This document shows, piece after piece, positions 42,454 through 51,573 of a DNA stretch of 64,000 nucleotides (positions are counted from its first letter, which is position 1; every line of letters begins with the position of its first letter). Below the pieces are notes generated by a model, which saw only the letters and a program-made list of their open reading frames with translations, was not told the origin of the DNA and made no database searches. This stretch comes from Sphingomonas sp. Ag1. GTDB taxonomy: Bacteria; Pseudomonadota; Alphaproteobacteria; Sphingomonadales; Sphingomonadaceae. Position numbers and translations under genes: made by a program. Location: the NCBI RefSeq assembly GCF_000980895.1, contig NZ_LAZX01000094.1, positions 372,001 through 436,000 on the forward strand, written 5' to 3'.

Positions 42454-43294
42454 GACCCTTGCCGGGTCGTTGATGCTCGGGCTGGCGTATCCCGTAACGG
42501 CGATGGGCCTGCAGGATACGCCCAGCAACCAGGAAACGGGGGCACCGCGTCCTCCTCTGCCGCCCGAAGCCGGGCAGGTGGAAGGGCCAGTCGGCACCTC
42601 AGGCGCAGGACCGGCACGCTACGATCGCGTCGGCTACGCCCGCACGGCCGGGGGAGTGGGCGGCACCGATGCCGCGTCGAAGGCGGGGGCAGGCGTGACG
42701 GCACACGCGATATTGGCCCCGGGCAGCGCGGTGGAGATCACGTCGCTGGATACTGGCCGCACCATCGTCACCCGGGTCGCTGAGCGGTCCACCTTGCCGG
42801 CAGGTGTCGAGATCATCCTCTCCCCAGAAGCGGCCCGGATGCTCGCGCTGTCGCAAGAAGGGACGTCGGCGGTTCGGGTGCGCGGCGTCACGCCTCAGGG
42901 AAGCCTCGCCGGCGGCGGATCAGCAGCGCAGCTGGATGCGCCGCCAGCATTATTGGCGGCGCTCCGGCGGCAATTGCCCGCTGCTCAGGCGCGTCCTGCA
43001 ACCGTTCCTCCGGTCAGCCGTCCCGAACCCATTGCGGCCCGAGCGCTGCCAGTTGCGGCAGCTGCGCCGCCCCCCTCACCAAATGGTCGGTCCTACGCCG
43101 TGCAGGTGGCCGCGCTGAGCAACCAGGCGCGCGCCGAGGCGATCGCCAAGCAGTTGGGCGGTACTGCCCAGCGCGGCGGCGCGCTGTTCCGGATCCGTCT
43201 TGGCCCATTTTCGTCGCGCATCGACGCCGAACGGGCGCGTGACGCCGCCGTTCGCCGCGGCTATGGCGATGCTGCCATCATCGTTCAGCCCTGA
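42437..43294 (+). CDS. SPOR-domain protein with a degenerate RlpA-like barrel
   Basis: The 285-aa secreted protein has a signal peptide (about residues 1-25), a low-complexity linker, an RlpA-like double-psi barrel (about 65-145) and a C-terminal SPOR domain (about 213-285, SYAVQVAALSNQARAEA and FRIRLGPFSS). SPOR domains bind denuded glycan strands at the septum. In the barrel the usual HG-x-T-A-N-G-E region and the NDRGP segment of active RlpA are not recognisable; VTAHAILAPGS and VAERS stand in their place. The protein may therefore be a binding factor rather than an enzyme. ATG 42437 is inside the transglycosylase gene. Confidence 0.8.
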   Translation: MRSSARTLAGSLMLGLAYPVTAMGLQDTPSNQETGAPRPPLPPEAGQVEGPVGTSGAGPARYDRVGYARTAGGVGGTDAASKAGAGVTAHAILAPGSAVEITSLDTGRTIVTRVAERSTLPAGVEIILSPEAARMLALSQEGTSAVRVRGVTPQGSLAGGGSAAQLDAPPALLAALRRQLPAAQARPATVPPVSRPEPIAARALPVAAAAPPPSPNGRSYAVQVAALSNQARAEAIAKQLGGTAQRGGALFRIRLGPFSSRIDAERARDAAVRRGYGDAAIIVQP

Positions 43295-43314
43295 TATCAC
43301 CGAGTAGAGCGTCC

Positions 43315-44490
43315 ATGACCAAGCTAATGTCCTACCTGGCCGTGCCCGCAATCGCGCTGTCGGTCGCCTATCCCTCCGTGGCCGCTGCGCCGCAGTTCCA
43401 GACCGTCGCGCCCGTCGCCTTCATGAAGGATCTGTCGTCGGGCGCCGTGCTCTTCGCCAAGGACGCCGATCGCCGGATGCCACCCGCCTCGATGGCGAAG
43501 ATGATGACGGCCTATGTCATCTTCGACATGATCAAGCGCGGCGACCTGAAGCTGGATCAGGAGTTCGAGGTTCGCCCGGAAACCTGGCGCAAGTGGCATG
43601 GCCCGTCTGCGGGCTCGACCATGTTCCTGTCGCCGGGCGAGAAGGTTTCGGTCGAGAACCTGCTGTACGGCGTGGTGGTCCTGTCGGGCAACGATGCGTG
43701 TGTCGTCCTGGCCGAGGGTGTTTCGGGCACCGAGGAAGCGTTCGTCCAGCGGATGAACGAGGCGGCGCAGAAGCTCGGCCTCAGCAATAGCCATTTTGGC
43801 AACTCGAACGGCTGGCCTGACAATGGCGTCACCTATGTCACGGCGCGCGACCTCGCGAAGCTAGCAGGTGCGACGATCGAGGAGCATCCCAAGCTCTACA
43901 AGCAATTCTATTCGCGGCGTGAATTCACCTGGGGCAAGACGTTGGGCTCGGGGAACGCGATCACGCAGGCCAATCGCGATCCGCTGCTCGGCCGCGTTGC
44001 CGGCGCCGATGGCCTGAAGACCGGTCATACCGAGGAAGCGGGCTATGGCTTCACCGGATCGGCGGAACAGAACGGTCGACGTCTGGTGATGGTCCTGGCC
44101 GGGCTCAATACCTTTAATCAGCGTGCGAGCGAGTCAGTCCGCTTCATGGATTGGGGCTTCCGCGCCTGGCAGGCAAAACCGGTCGTGAAGCAGGGGCGCA
44201 AGGTGGCAGACGCTGCCGTGCAACTGGGCGATTCCTCCACTGTAGGGCTGGTCGCCCCGCGTGACCTGAAGGTTGCGCTTCCGGCGGGTGCGGTGCCGGC
44301 GATGAATGCGAAGGTGGTGTATCAGGGCCCGATCAAGGCGCCGATCAAGGCGGGGACGCATGTCGCCGACCTGGTCGTGACCTCGCCCGGATTGCCCGAG
44401 CAGGTTCTGCCCTTGGTCGCCGAGACCGATGTCGAGGAAGCCGGCTTCTTCGGTCGCGCCTGGGCCGGGCTCACTGGACTGTTCAGTTGA
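43315..44490 (+). CDS. dacC: D-alanyl-D-alanine carboxypeptidase (PBP5/6 family)
   Basis: The 391-aa periplasmic enzyme trims pentapeptides in peptidoglycan. A signal peptide ends near residue 25. The serine peptidase motifs are SMAK (59-62), SGN (about 125) and KTG in DGLKTGHT (about 235). A C-terminal beta domain and an amphipathic Trp/Phe-rich end follow for membrane association. The symbol (dacA or dacC) cannot be settled from sequence. It is 20 bp downstream of the SPOR gene and overlaps tmk by TTGA. Confidence 0.93.
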   Translation: MTKLMSYLAVPAIALSVAYPSVAAAPQFQTVAPVAFMKDLSSGAVLFAKDADRRMPPASMAKMMTAYVIFDMIKRGDLKLDQEFEVRPETWRKWHGPSAGSTMFLSPGEKVSVENLLYGVVVLSGNDACVVLAEGVSGTEEAFVQRMNEAAQKLGLSNSHFGNSNGWPDNGVTYVTARDLAKLAGATIEEHPKLYKQFYSRREFTWGKTLGSGNAITQANRDPLLGRVAGADGLKTGHTEEAGYGFTGSAEQNGRRLVMVLAGLNTFNQRASESVRFMDWGFRAWQAKPVVKQGRKVADAAVQLGDSSTVGLVAPRDLKVALPAGAVPAMNAKVVYQGPIKAPIKAGTHVADLVVTSPGLPEQVLPLVAETDVEEAGFFGRAWAGLTGLFS

Positions 44491-45113
44491 GCGGGCGCTT
44501 CCTCTCGCTTGAGGGCGGAGAGGGGGCGGGGAAGTCGACGCAGGTACGGGCGCTCGCCTCCGCGCTGAAGGCGCGTGGTCTTTCGGTGCTTGTGACGAGG
44601 GAACCCGGCGGCAGCGAAGGTGCGGAGGCCATCCGCGCGCTGCTGATGCAGGGCGATGTGGCCCGCTGGAGCGCGCATGCCGAAACCCTGCTGTTCGCCG
44701 CTGCCCGCGCCGATCACGTCGAAAAGGTCATCCGCCCTGCTCTGGAAGCGGGGACGTGGGTGATCACCGATCGATTCATCGATTCGACGCGCGCCTATCA
44801 GGGCGTCGCCGGGGGCATTGATGACGCCGCGATCCTCGCGCTACACGGCTTCGGGACGCGAGGGCTGTTGCCGGACCGGACCTTCGTGCTCGACGTGCCG
44901 GTTGCGGAGGGTGCGCGTCGCGCCGCCATGCGCGACGGCGAGATGGCGGACCGCTTCGCCATGCGCGGGGAGCACTTCCACGCCAATGTGGCACGCGCCT
45001 TCCGCAGCTTTGCGTCGCGGGAACCCGGACGGTTCCGCATCGTGGATGCCAACCGGGCGACGGGCGACGTGACCGCCATGCTGCTGGCGGAGCTGAGCGA
45101 CCTGCTGCCGTGA
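44487..45113 (+). CDS. tmk: Thymidylate kinase
   Basis: The 208-aa cytoplasmic kinase makes dTDP from dTMP. Walker A EGGEGAGKST starts at residue 9, TREPGGS is the conserved DR/E-type loop, and DRFIDSTRAYQG is the family's second hallmark. TTG 44487 overlaps the dacC stop as TTGA; the conserved FLSLEGGEGAGKS begins at residue 5, so no later start is likely. It overlaps holB by GTGA, a pair often found together. Confidence 0.95.
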   Translation: MSGRFLSLEGGEGAGKSTQVRALASALKARGLSVLVTREPGGSEGAEAIRALLMQGDVARWSAHAETLLFAAARADHVEKVIRPALEAGTWVITDRFIDSTRAYQGVAGGIDDAAILALHGFGTRGLLPDRTFVLDVPVAEGARRAAMRDGEMADRFAMRGEHFHANVARAFRSFASREPGRFRIVDANRATGDVTAMLLAELSDLLP

Positions 45114-46060
45114 GCCGGGTGCGCGGCAATGCGGCGGCGCAAGCGCTTTTCCGGTCCGCGATGGATGGCGGAACGCTGCACCACGCCTGGCTGCTCACCG
45201 GCCCGCAGGGGGTTGGCAAGTCGACCTTCGCGCGCGAGGCTGCGACCAGCCTGTTGAGCGAAGCCGCACGGGACCTGGGTGGCGCGCGAACCCGTGCCCT
45301 CATCGAGGCGGGGTCGCACCCTGATTTCCGCGTGCTGGAGCGGTTGCCAAAGGACGGCAAGCCCGACGCCGAATTAGCGCGCAGCATCACGATTTCTCAG
45401 GTGCGCAGCCTCAATCCCCTGTTCGCGACCACGCCATCGTTGAGCTCACGGCGGGTCATCCTGATCGATGCGGTCGACGATCTCGAGCGGTCGGGCGCGA
45501 ACGCATTGCTGAAAAATTTGGAGGAGCCGCCCGCCGGCACGATCTTCCTGCTGATCAGCCACGCGCCGGGGCGGCTTCTGCCGACGATTCGGTCGCGGTG
45601 CCGGCTGCTCCGGTTCGAGCCGCTGGATCGGGAAGACATGGCCGCAGCCCTCGAGGCCCTTCTGCCAGAAGCGACATCGGACGAGCGTGACACCTTGATC
45701 CGTGTCGGGATGGGCTCGCCGGGGCGGGCGCTTCGCTTCGCCGGGCTAGGGCTCGAGAAGATCGACGAGGCGCTGCAACGCATCGCGCGAGACGGGGATC
45801 GCGACAATGCAGAACGGGTTCGCTTGATGCGCGCGCTTTCGCTGAAGGCCGCGCAGTCACGCTACGAAGCATTCCTTGATCGTGTTCCCACCTTCCTCGC
45901 GGAGCAGGCGCCGTATCGTAGCGGTCAGGCGCTGCGTACTGCACTGGACGCCTATGATGATGCCCGGCAGATCGCCTCTAGTGCGCGCGCCTTGTCGCTC
46001 GACGCGGGCGGGACGGTGTTTGAACTGGCAGGGGTGGTCGCGCGGCTCGCGCGAGGGTAG
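45110..46060 (+). CDS. holB: DNA polymerase III delta-prime subunit
   Basis: The 316-aa AAA+ protein is part of the clamp loader that places the sliding clamp on primed DNA. Walker A GPQGVGKST is at residues 31-39, followed by ILIDAVDDL (Walker B-like), NALLKNLEEPPAGT and RSRCRLLRF. The zinc-binding cysteines of the E. coli subunit are not seen. The start is GTG 45110 inside tmk. metG follows after 12 bp. Confidence 0.94.
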   Translation: MSRVRGNAAAQALFRSAMDGGTLHHAWLLTGPQGVGKSTFAREAATSLLSEAARDLGGARTRALIEAGSHPDFRVLERLPKDGKPDAELARSITISQVRSLNPLFATTPSLSSRRVILIDAVDDLERSGANALLKNLEEPPAGTIFLLISHAPGRLLPTIRSRCRLLRFEPLDREDMAAALEALLPEATSDERDTLIRVGMGSPGRALRFAGLGLEKIDEALQRIARDGDRDNAERVRLMRALSLKAAQSRYEAFLDRVPTFLAEQAPYRSGQALRTALDAYDDARQIASSARALSLDAGGTVFELAGVVARLARG

Positions 46061-46072
46061 AGGCGGGGGTCT

Positions 46073-47620
46073 ATGGGCGACCCGTTCTATATCACCACCG
46101 CAATCAGCTACCCTAACGGGCGGCCACATATCGGCCACGCATATGAGGCGATCGCCGCCGATGCGATTGCTCGCTTTCAACGGCAGGCAGGGCGCGACGT
46201 GCGTTTCCAGACCGGCACCGACGAACATGGGCTGAAGATGGTCCAGACAGCGCGCGATCGCGGCGTACCGGTTGCTGATCTAGCCACCGAGATGTCATCA
46301 CATTTCAAGGCGATGTGCGACAGCCTTAACATTTCCTATGACCGCTTCATCCGTACCACCGATGCGGATCATTATGCCGCCAGCCAGGCCATCTGGCGGG
46401 CGATGGAAGCGGCCGGCGACCTGTATCTCGATCGTTATGAAGGCTGGTATTCGGTCCGCGACGAGGCGTTCTACGACGAGAAGGAGCTGACCGAGGGGGA
46501 AGGGGGCGAGAAGTTGTCCCCGCAGGGCACGCCGGTGACCTGGACCGCGGAGGAGACATGGTTCTTCCGCCTCTCCAAGTATCAGCAGCCGTTGCTGGAC
46601 TTTTACACCAGCAATCCGGACTTCATCCGTCCGGAATCGCGCCGCAATGAAGTGATGCGCTTCGTTGAGGGTGGCCTGTCGGATCTGTCGATCTCGCGCA
46701 CCAGCTTTGACTGGGGGGTGCCGGTGCCGGACAGTCCGGGGCACGTCATGTATGTCTGGGTCGACGCGCTGACGAACTATCTGACGGGGGTCGGCTACCC
46801 CGATGGCGATATGAAGCACTGGCCGGCCGATCTTCACCTGATCGGCAAGGACATCGTTCGCTTTCATGCGGTCTATTGGCCCGCCTTCCTGATGTCGGCC
46901 GACATCGCCTTGCCCAAGACGGTGTTCGGCCACGGCTTCGTCCTCCATCGCGGCGAGAAGATGTCGAAGAGCCTCGGCAACGTCATTGATCCGGGCGACC
47001 TGGCGAAAGCATTCGGGGTCGATGCGCTGCGCTATTTCCTGCTGCGCGAGGTGAGCTTCGGACAGGACGGGAGCTATTCGGCCGAGGCGATTGTGGCGCG
47101 GGTCAATGCGGAACTGGCCAATTCGTTCGGCAATCTGGCGCAACGCACCTTGTCGTTCATCGCCAAGAACCTGGGCTCACTGCCTGCGGACGGACGCGCA
47201 GAAGAGGCCGACGGCATCCTGATCGAGGAAGTCATCGTGGCGGCCGCCGGGCTGAAGGCGGCGTTCGGCGACCTGATGCTGAGCCACGGGATTGAGGCAT
47301 GGATGCGCGGCGTTTTTGTCTGCAACCAGTATATCGACGCTCAGGCCCCGTGGGCGCTGCGCAAGACCGACCCCGAGCGGATGAATGCCGTCCTGCGGAC
47401 GCTGGTGCGGGCCATCCGCATCCTTGCCATCGCAATCATGCCGGTCATCCCCGCCGGTGCGAGCGCGATCCTCGACCAGCTCGGCGTCGCCGCTGATGAT
47501 CGTGATCATGCCGCGATCGATGACGACGGCTGGTATGCGCGTCGTGTGGCCGAGGGCGCCCCGGTTGCCGCACCATCGCCCGTGTTCCCGCGGCTCGAGA
47601 TCCCGGCGGAGGCGGCCTGA
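46073..47620 (+). CDS. metG: Methionyl-tRNA synthetase (zinc-knuckle-free type)
   Basis: The 515-aa class I synthetase charges tRNA-Met. HIGH is at residues 19-22 (PHIGHAYE) and KMSKS at about residue 295 (GEKMSKSLGN). The connective-peptide region around residues 125-165 has no paired cysteines, so the zinc knuckle of the E. coli type is missing, and there is no C-terminal tRNA-binding extension. It is followed by tatD with a 1-bp overlap. Confidence 0.97.
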   Translation: MGDPFYITTAISYPNGRPHIGHAYEAIAADAIARFQRQAGRDVRFQTGTDEHGLKMVQTARDRGVPVADLATEMSSHFKAMCDSLNISYDRFIRTTDADHYAASQAIWRAMEAAGDLYLDRYEGWYSVRDEAFYDEKELTEGEGGEKLSPQGTPVTWTAEETWFFRLSKYQQPLLDFYTSNPDFIRPESRRNEVMRFVEGGLSDLSISRTSFDWGVPVPDSPGHVMYVWVDALTNYLTGVGYPDGDMKHWPADLHLIGKDIVRFHAVYWPAFLMSADIALPKTVFGHGFVLHRGEKMSKSLGNVIDPGDLAKAFGVDALRYFLLREVSFGQDGSYSAEAIVARVNAELANSFGNLAQRTLSFIAKNLGSLPADGRAEEADGILIEEVIVAAAGLKAAFGDLMLSHGIEAWMRGVFVCNQYIDAQAPWALRKTDPERMNAVLRTLVRAIRILAIAIMPVIPAGASAILDQLGVAADDRDHAAIDDDGWYARRVAEGAPVAAPSPVFPRLEIPAEAA

Positions 47621-48396
47621 TGCTCGCCGACAGCCATTGCCATTTGAACTACAAGGGGTTGGTGGAGGAACAGCAAGCCATCCTCGAGCGCGCCCGCGCG
47701 CGCGGCGTGACGGCGATGCTTAACATCGCGACCCGCGAGAGCGAATGGGCGGATGTTCTCGCGACCGCCGAGCGCGAGCCGGATGTCTGGGCCACCGTTG
47801 GCATCCATCCGCATGAGGCGGACCAGCACCCGCACATCGACTCCCAGCGGCTGGCAGAACGCGCGCAGCATCCGCGGGTTGTCGGCATTGGCGAATGTGG
47901 CCTCGACTATCACTACGACCACTCGGATCGTCAGCAGCAGCAGCGCAGCTTCCGTGCCCATATCGCGGCCGCGCGAGAGGCTGGCGTGCCCATCGTCGTG
48001 CACACGCGCGATGCGGAGGATGATACCGCTGCGATTCTTCGTGACGAACTGGAGAAGGGAGCCTTCACCGGCGTCATTCATTGCTTCACGGGAACCGGTG
48101 ATTTCGCGGACATCGCGGTGGATCTGGGATTTTACATTTCGATCTCCGGGATCGTCACCTTCAAGAGCGCTGCCGCGCTTCAGGAGATTGCCGCCCGGCT
48201 CCCCGCGGACCGCCTGCTGATCGAGACCGACGCGCCCTTCCTTGCTCCCGTTCCCCATCGTGGAAAGACCGGCGAACCGGCATTCGTTGCCGACACGGCT
48301 GCCTTCCTGGCGAAACTACGGGGAGACGATGTCGCCGAACTACAAGAGGTTACCGCGCGTAACTTCCACAAACTCTTCAATAAAACACTGGCATGA
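47620..48396 (+). CDS. TatD-family metal-dependent hydrolase (YcfH type)
   Basis: The 258-aa metal-dependent hydrolase has the metal site HCHLN at the N-terminus (SHCHLNYKG), the TVGIHPHEA segment, GECGLDYHYD, HTRDAEDDT and the late ETDAPFLAP motif, all as in YcfH/TatD DNases. The metG-tatD order is very common in proteobacteria. It probably acts as a 3'-5' DNase or deacylase; the natural substrate is not known. Confidence 0.93.
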   Translation: MLADSHCHLNYKGLVEEQQAILERARARGVTAMLNIATRESEWADVLATAEREPDVWATVGIHPHEADQHPHIDSQRLAERAQHPRVVGIGECGLDYHYDHSDRQQQQRSFRAHIAAAREAGVPIVVHTRDAEDDTAAILRDELEKGAFTGVIHCFTGTGDFADIAVDLGFYISISGIVTFKSAAALQEIAARLPADRLLIETDAPFLAPVPHRGKTGEPAFVADTAAFLAKLRGDDVAELQEVTARNFHKLFNKTLA

Positions 48397-49157
48397 AGGT
48401 CCGCATTCTCGGTAGCGGCACCTCCACCGGGGTGCCGAGGATCGGGAACGACTGGGGCGAATGCGACCCCAACGTACCGCGCAACCGTCGCACCCGCGTT
48501 TCGTTGCTGGTGGAAGCCGAGGGGACGCGCGTTCTCGTTGATACGGGGCCGGACATGCGACAGCAGTTGCTGGCGGCCGATGTCGGGATCGTGGACGCAG
48601 TCATCTGGACGCACGAACATGCCGATCATGTATTCGGCATCGATGACCTGCGACAGATTTTCCACCAGCGTGGTGAACCAGTACCGGCTTACGCCCGTTC
48701 ACCGACGCGCGAGCGCCTCGACGACATGTTCAGCTACGTCTTTCATGGACGTGGCGGTTATCCGCCGACCGTTTCCCTGAGCGCTCTGCCCGACCGGATC
48801 AACATTGGCCCGCTCACCATCAGTTCGGCGGATCAACCGCATGGAAGGATCGCCTCGGCGGGGCTGCGGTTCGAGCACGGTGGAAAGTCTGTCGGTTACG
48901 CGACAGACCTCAGCGGGATGACGCGAGAGATGCGCGCGCTTTACGGAAACCTCGATCTCTGGATCGTGGATGCGCTGCGTCGCAAACCACACCCGAGCCA
49001 TCCGCATCTCGGCAAGGCGTTGCAATGGATCGAGGAGCTAGCGCCCGGCCACGCGGTTCTCACGCACATGGATCAGTCGATGGACTATGCGACGCTTCGA
49101 GCGGAACTGCCGCCGCACGTTGAGCCGGGATATGACGGCCTGGAGTTCGACTTGTGA
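48393..49157 (+). CDS. PhnP-like metallo-beta-lactamase-fold hydrolase
   Basis: The 254-aa MBL-fold protein has the zinc motif THEHADHVFG (about residues 73-82) and the GSGTSTGVPRIG N-terminus of the PhnP branch, which hydrolyses cyclic phosphodiesters. ATG 48393 overlaps the tatD stop (ATGA), and the end overlaps the 57-aa membrane gene (GTGA). There is no phosphonate operon nearby, so a role in phosphonate breakdown is not supported; a general cyclic phosphodiesterase is more likely. Confidence 0.9.
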   Translation: MKVRILGSGTSTGVPRIGNDWGECDPNVPRNRRTRVSLLVEAEGTRVLVDTGPDMRQQLLAADVGIVDAVIWTHEHADHVFGIDDLRQIFHQRGEPVPAYARSPTRERLDDMFSYVFHGRGGYPPTVSLSALPDRINIGPLTISSADQPHGRIASAGLRFEHGGKSVGYATDLSGMTREMRALYGNLDLWIVDALRRKPHPSHPHLGKALQWIEELAPGHAVLTHMDQSMDYATLRAELPPHVEPGYDGLEFDL

Positions 49158-49327
49158 CCGGCGGCGCGCAGGTGTGGCTGCTTGCATTGATGCTGATCCT
49201 GCCGATTTCGGCGCTCGTTGCGCGGCGGTTGCCCATGCGTCGGTCAATAAAGCTCGCGCTTATCTGGATTGTGCTGTTCGCGGTCGTGACGCTGGTGTTC
49301 ACGCAGCTCGAGCAGTTTGCCCGGTAA
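49154..49327 (+). CDS. Small two-helix membrane protein
   Basis: The 57-aa frame begins at GTG 49154 inside the stop of the hydrolase gene (GTGA), the same junction as seen between several real genes here. It encodes two membrane helices (about residues 7-22 and 32-51) separated by a basic turn (RRLPMRRS), the typical form of a small inner-membrane protein with the loop in the cytoplasm. No family was recognised. The orderly helices and the coupled start support it. Confidence 0.68.
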   Translation: MTGGAQVWLLALMLILPISALVARRLPMRRSIKLALIWIVLFAVVTLVFTQLEQFAR

Positions 49328-49381
49328 CGCAGTGCGTGCGCCACGTAAGAGGGCCGCAACGCTCGATATCCGTGATTTAAC

Positions 49382-49395
49382 ATAATATATATTAT
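49382..49395. promoter_or_regulatory. AT-only 14-bp palindrome upstream of mazG
   Basis: ATAATATATATTAT is a perfect palindrome made only of A and T in a very GC-rich region, 67 bp before the mazG start. It is preceded by TTTAAC. A second repeat, TAGGC/GCCTA (49410-49424), lies 14 bp further on. The pair may be a promoter core with an operator. No known binding site was matched. Confidence 0.4.
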
Positions 49396-49462
49396 CGCAT
49401 TACTCGACTTAGGCTCTGGGCCTACGTTTGCGGAAGTGGTGCGGCCGGTTTATCGCCCGCCT

Positions 49463-50236
49463 ATGTCAGATGCACCCTCCGCTCTCGTGCGACTTCAGGC
49501 AATCATGGCCCGACTGCGGGATCCTGTTGCGGGCTGTGAATGGGACAAGGTGCAGACCTTTCAATCGATCGCGCCCTACACCATTGAGGAAGCCTATGAG
49601 GTTGCCGACGCGTGCGACCGCGGCGATATGCATGAGCTGAAGGATGAACTCGGCGACCTGTTGCTACAGGTCGTGTTCCACAGCCGAATGGCTGAGGAAG
49701 CGGGCCATTTCGACCTGAAGGACGTTGCTGCGGCGATCGCGGACAAGATGGAGCGGCGCCATCCCCACATCTTCGGGGACGCCCCCGATGGCGGGCATCA
49801 CCTGTGGGAAACGATCAAGGCTGAAGAACGCGCCGCGAAGGACGACGGCAGTGCGCTTGCTGGGGTTGCGCTTGGTCTGCCGGCGCTGCTGCGGGCCGAG
49901 AAACTGCAAAAGCGCGCCGGCCGCGTCGGCTTCGACTGGCCCGACGCGACCGGTCCGCTTCAAAAGATCCATGAGGAAATAGAGGAAGTTATCGAAGCGA
50001 GCGATCAGGACCGCAAGGAAGAGATCGGTGATCTTTTATTCGCGGTAGTGAATTGGGCCAGGCATCTAGGCGTGGATGCCGAGGCCGCGCTTCGATCCGC
50101 CAATGCCAAGTTCGAAACGCGCTTCCGGGCCATGGAAACAGCCGCTGGCGGTTCGATCGCGGCACTTGACCTCGACGGTCAGGAATCGCTCTGGTCCGAA
50201 GTGAAGCAGGCTGAAAAGGCGGCCGTGAAAGACTAG
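49463..50236 (+). CDS. mazG: Nucleoside triphosphate pyrophosphohydrolase MazG
   Basis: The 257-aa cytoplasmic enzyme hydrolyses NTPs and (d)NTPs to NMP and pyrophosphate and cleans up non-canonical nucleotides. It has two MazG domains. The first carries the EExxE...ExxD metal site (EEAYEVADA, then ELGDLLLQVV). The second has EIEEVIEAS and EEIGDLLFAVVN. ATG 49463 is preferred to GTG 49436 because it gives the family start. It converges on hflX, with a hairpin between them. Confidence 0.95.
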   Translation: MSDAPSALVRLQAIMARLRDPVAGCEWDKVQTFQSIAPYTIEEAYEVADACDRGDMHELKDELGDLLLQVVFHSRMAEEAGHFDLKDVAAAIADKMERRHPHIFGDAPDGGHHLWETIKAEERAAKDDGSALAGVALGLPALLRAEKLQKRAGRVGFDWPDATGPLQKIHEEIEEVIEASDQDRKEEIGDLLFAVVNWARHLGVDAEAALRSANAKFETRFRAMETAAGGSIAALDLDGQESLWSEVKQAEKAAVKD

Positions 50237-50237
50237 A

Positions 50238-50260
50238 GGGCGGAGCATCGTGCCCCGCCC
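50238..50260. terminator. Hairpin between mazG and hflX
   Basis: GGGCGGAGCA (50238-50247) pairs with TGCCCCGCCC (50251-50260) with one A-C mismatch and a 3-nt loop, followed by CCCTTTC on the + strand. It is the only hairpin in the 29-bp space between two convergent genes. Confidence 0.45.
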
Positions 50261-50265
50261 CCCTT

Positions 50266-51573
50266 TCAGGTCTCTGCCGCTCCTGCGGAACGCTCGTTGA
50301 AGCGGGCGAAGTCACCGGGCGCCATGCGCACTTCATAGATGGCTGTATCACCCTCGATCACCTGATCGATGACCTCGCCATGTTGGTGCAGCCACGCCGC
50401 ACCGGCGCCGTCGCTGGTGGCGAGACGGATCGAGTATCGCTGATGCCCCTGCGTCAACCGGTCGGATAACAGCCGGACAAGTTCATCGACCCCTTCCCCC
50501 TTGATCGCGGACAGGGGAACCACATCATCGCGACGCGCCGCCTCGGCGAGCAGATGATCCCGATCGGGTCCATCAAGCAGGTCGATCTTGTTCCAAGCCT
50601 CGATCCGCGGCGTCGCCTCCGACACCCCGATCTCTGCCAGCACCGCCTCCACATCCGCCTTCTGCGCAGTCGTATCGGGATGTGCCACGTCGCGGACATG
50701 GACCAGCAAGTCAGCGGAGATCACCTCTTCCAGCGTTGCCTTGAACGCCGCGACAAGTTGAGTCGGCAGTTCCGACACAAAGCCGACGGTGTCCGACAAG
50801 ATCGCCTTGTCGATGCCCGGAAGGCTGATCTGACGAAGCGTCGGATCGAGCGTCGCGAAGAGGAGGTCTTCGGCCATTACATGCGCGCCGGTGAGGCGGT
50901 TGAAGAGCGTCGATTTACCCGCGTTGGTATATCCGACAAGCGCGATGACCGGCCAAGGCGCGCGTTGACGGCGTTCCCGGTGAAGGCCGCGCGTACGCGT
51001 CACCTGATCGAGCTCGCGCCGCAACCGTGCCATGCGATCCCGGATCAGTCGCCGATCGGCCTCGATCTGCGTTTCGCCGGGGCCACCGAGAAAGCCGAAG
51101 CCGCCGCGCTGACGCTCAAGGTGAGTCCAGCTGCGTACCAGCCGGCCCGCCTGATAATCGAGGTGTGCCAGCTCCACCTGCAGCCGACCTTCGGCAGTCG
51201 CAGCGCGCTCGCCAAAGATCTCCAGGATGAGACCGGTCCGGTCGATGACCTTTGCCTCTAGCTGAGTCTCCAGGTTGCGCTGCTGGATTGGGGAGAGCGC
51301 CGCATCGAACACGAACAAGGTGGCCTCTTCCTGCCGCCCGAGTGTCGCCAGCTGTTCAACCTGCCCCGATCCGATCAGCGTGGCAGCACGCGGCGTGCGC
51401 ACGCGAACGGCGTGCCGTTCGACGACATCGACGCCGATGGCGGCAGCAAGGCCGGCGGTTTCTTCAAGCCGCGCATCGGCATCGCGCGAGGAGCCACCAA
51501 GATCGGGGTACACGACGATAGCGCGCGCGCCCCGGGCGAATTCCTCGCGATCGCGGTCAAAACCGGTGCTCAA
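50266..51573 (-). CDS. hflX: GTPase HflX
   Basis: The 435-aa ribosome-associated GTPase splits stalled ribosomes under stress. The N-terminal domain holds the GSGQVEQL and [14 protein letters not shown] segments, and a coiled linker has [16 protein letters not shown]. The G domain has GYTNAGKST (G1), [11 protein letters not shown] (G3) and NKIDLLD (G4). The start is TTG 51573, overlapping the hfq stop as TTGA, so hfq-hflX are coupled as in many proteobacteria. Confidence 0.96.
   Translation of the reverse strand: MSTGFDRDREEFARGARAIVVYPDLGGSSRDADARLEETAGLAAAIGVDVVERHAVRVRTPRAATLIGSGQVEQLATLGRQEEATLFVFDAALSPIQQRNLETQLEAKVIDRTGLILEIFGERAATAEGRLQVELAHLDYQAGRLVRSWTHLERQRGGFGFLGGPGETQIEADRRLIRDRMARLRRELDQVTRTRGLHRERRQRAPWPVIALVGYTNAGKSTLFNRLTGAHVMAEDLLFATLDPTLRQISLPGIDKAILSDTVGFVSELPTQLVAAFKATLEEVISADLLVHVRDVAHPDTTAQKADVEAVLAEIGVSEATPRIEAWNKIDLLDGPDRDHLLAEAARRDDVVPLSAIKGEGVDELVRLLSDRLTQGHQRYSIRLATSDGAGAAWLHQHGEVIDQVIEGDTAIYEVRMAPGDFARFNERSAGAAET

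Noticed and set aside
48393-49157. Phosphonate operon suggested by the PhnP-like hydrolase
   Set aside because: No other phn gene is seen around it; it belongs to the metG-tatD run.
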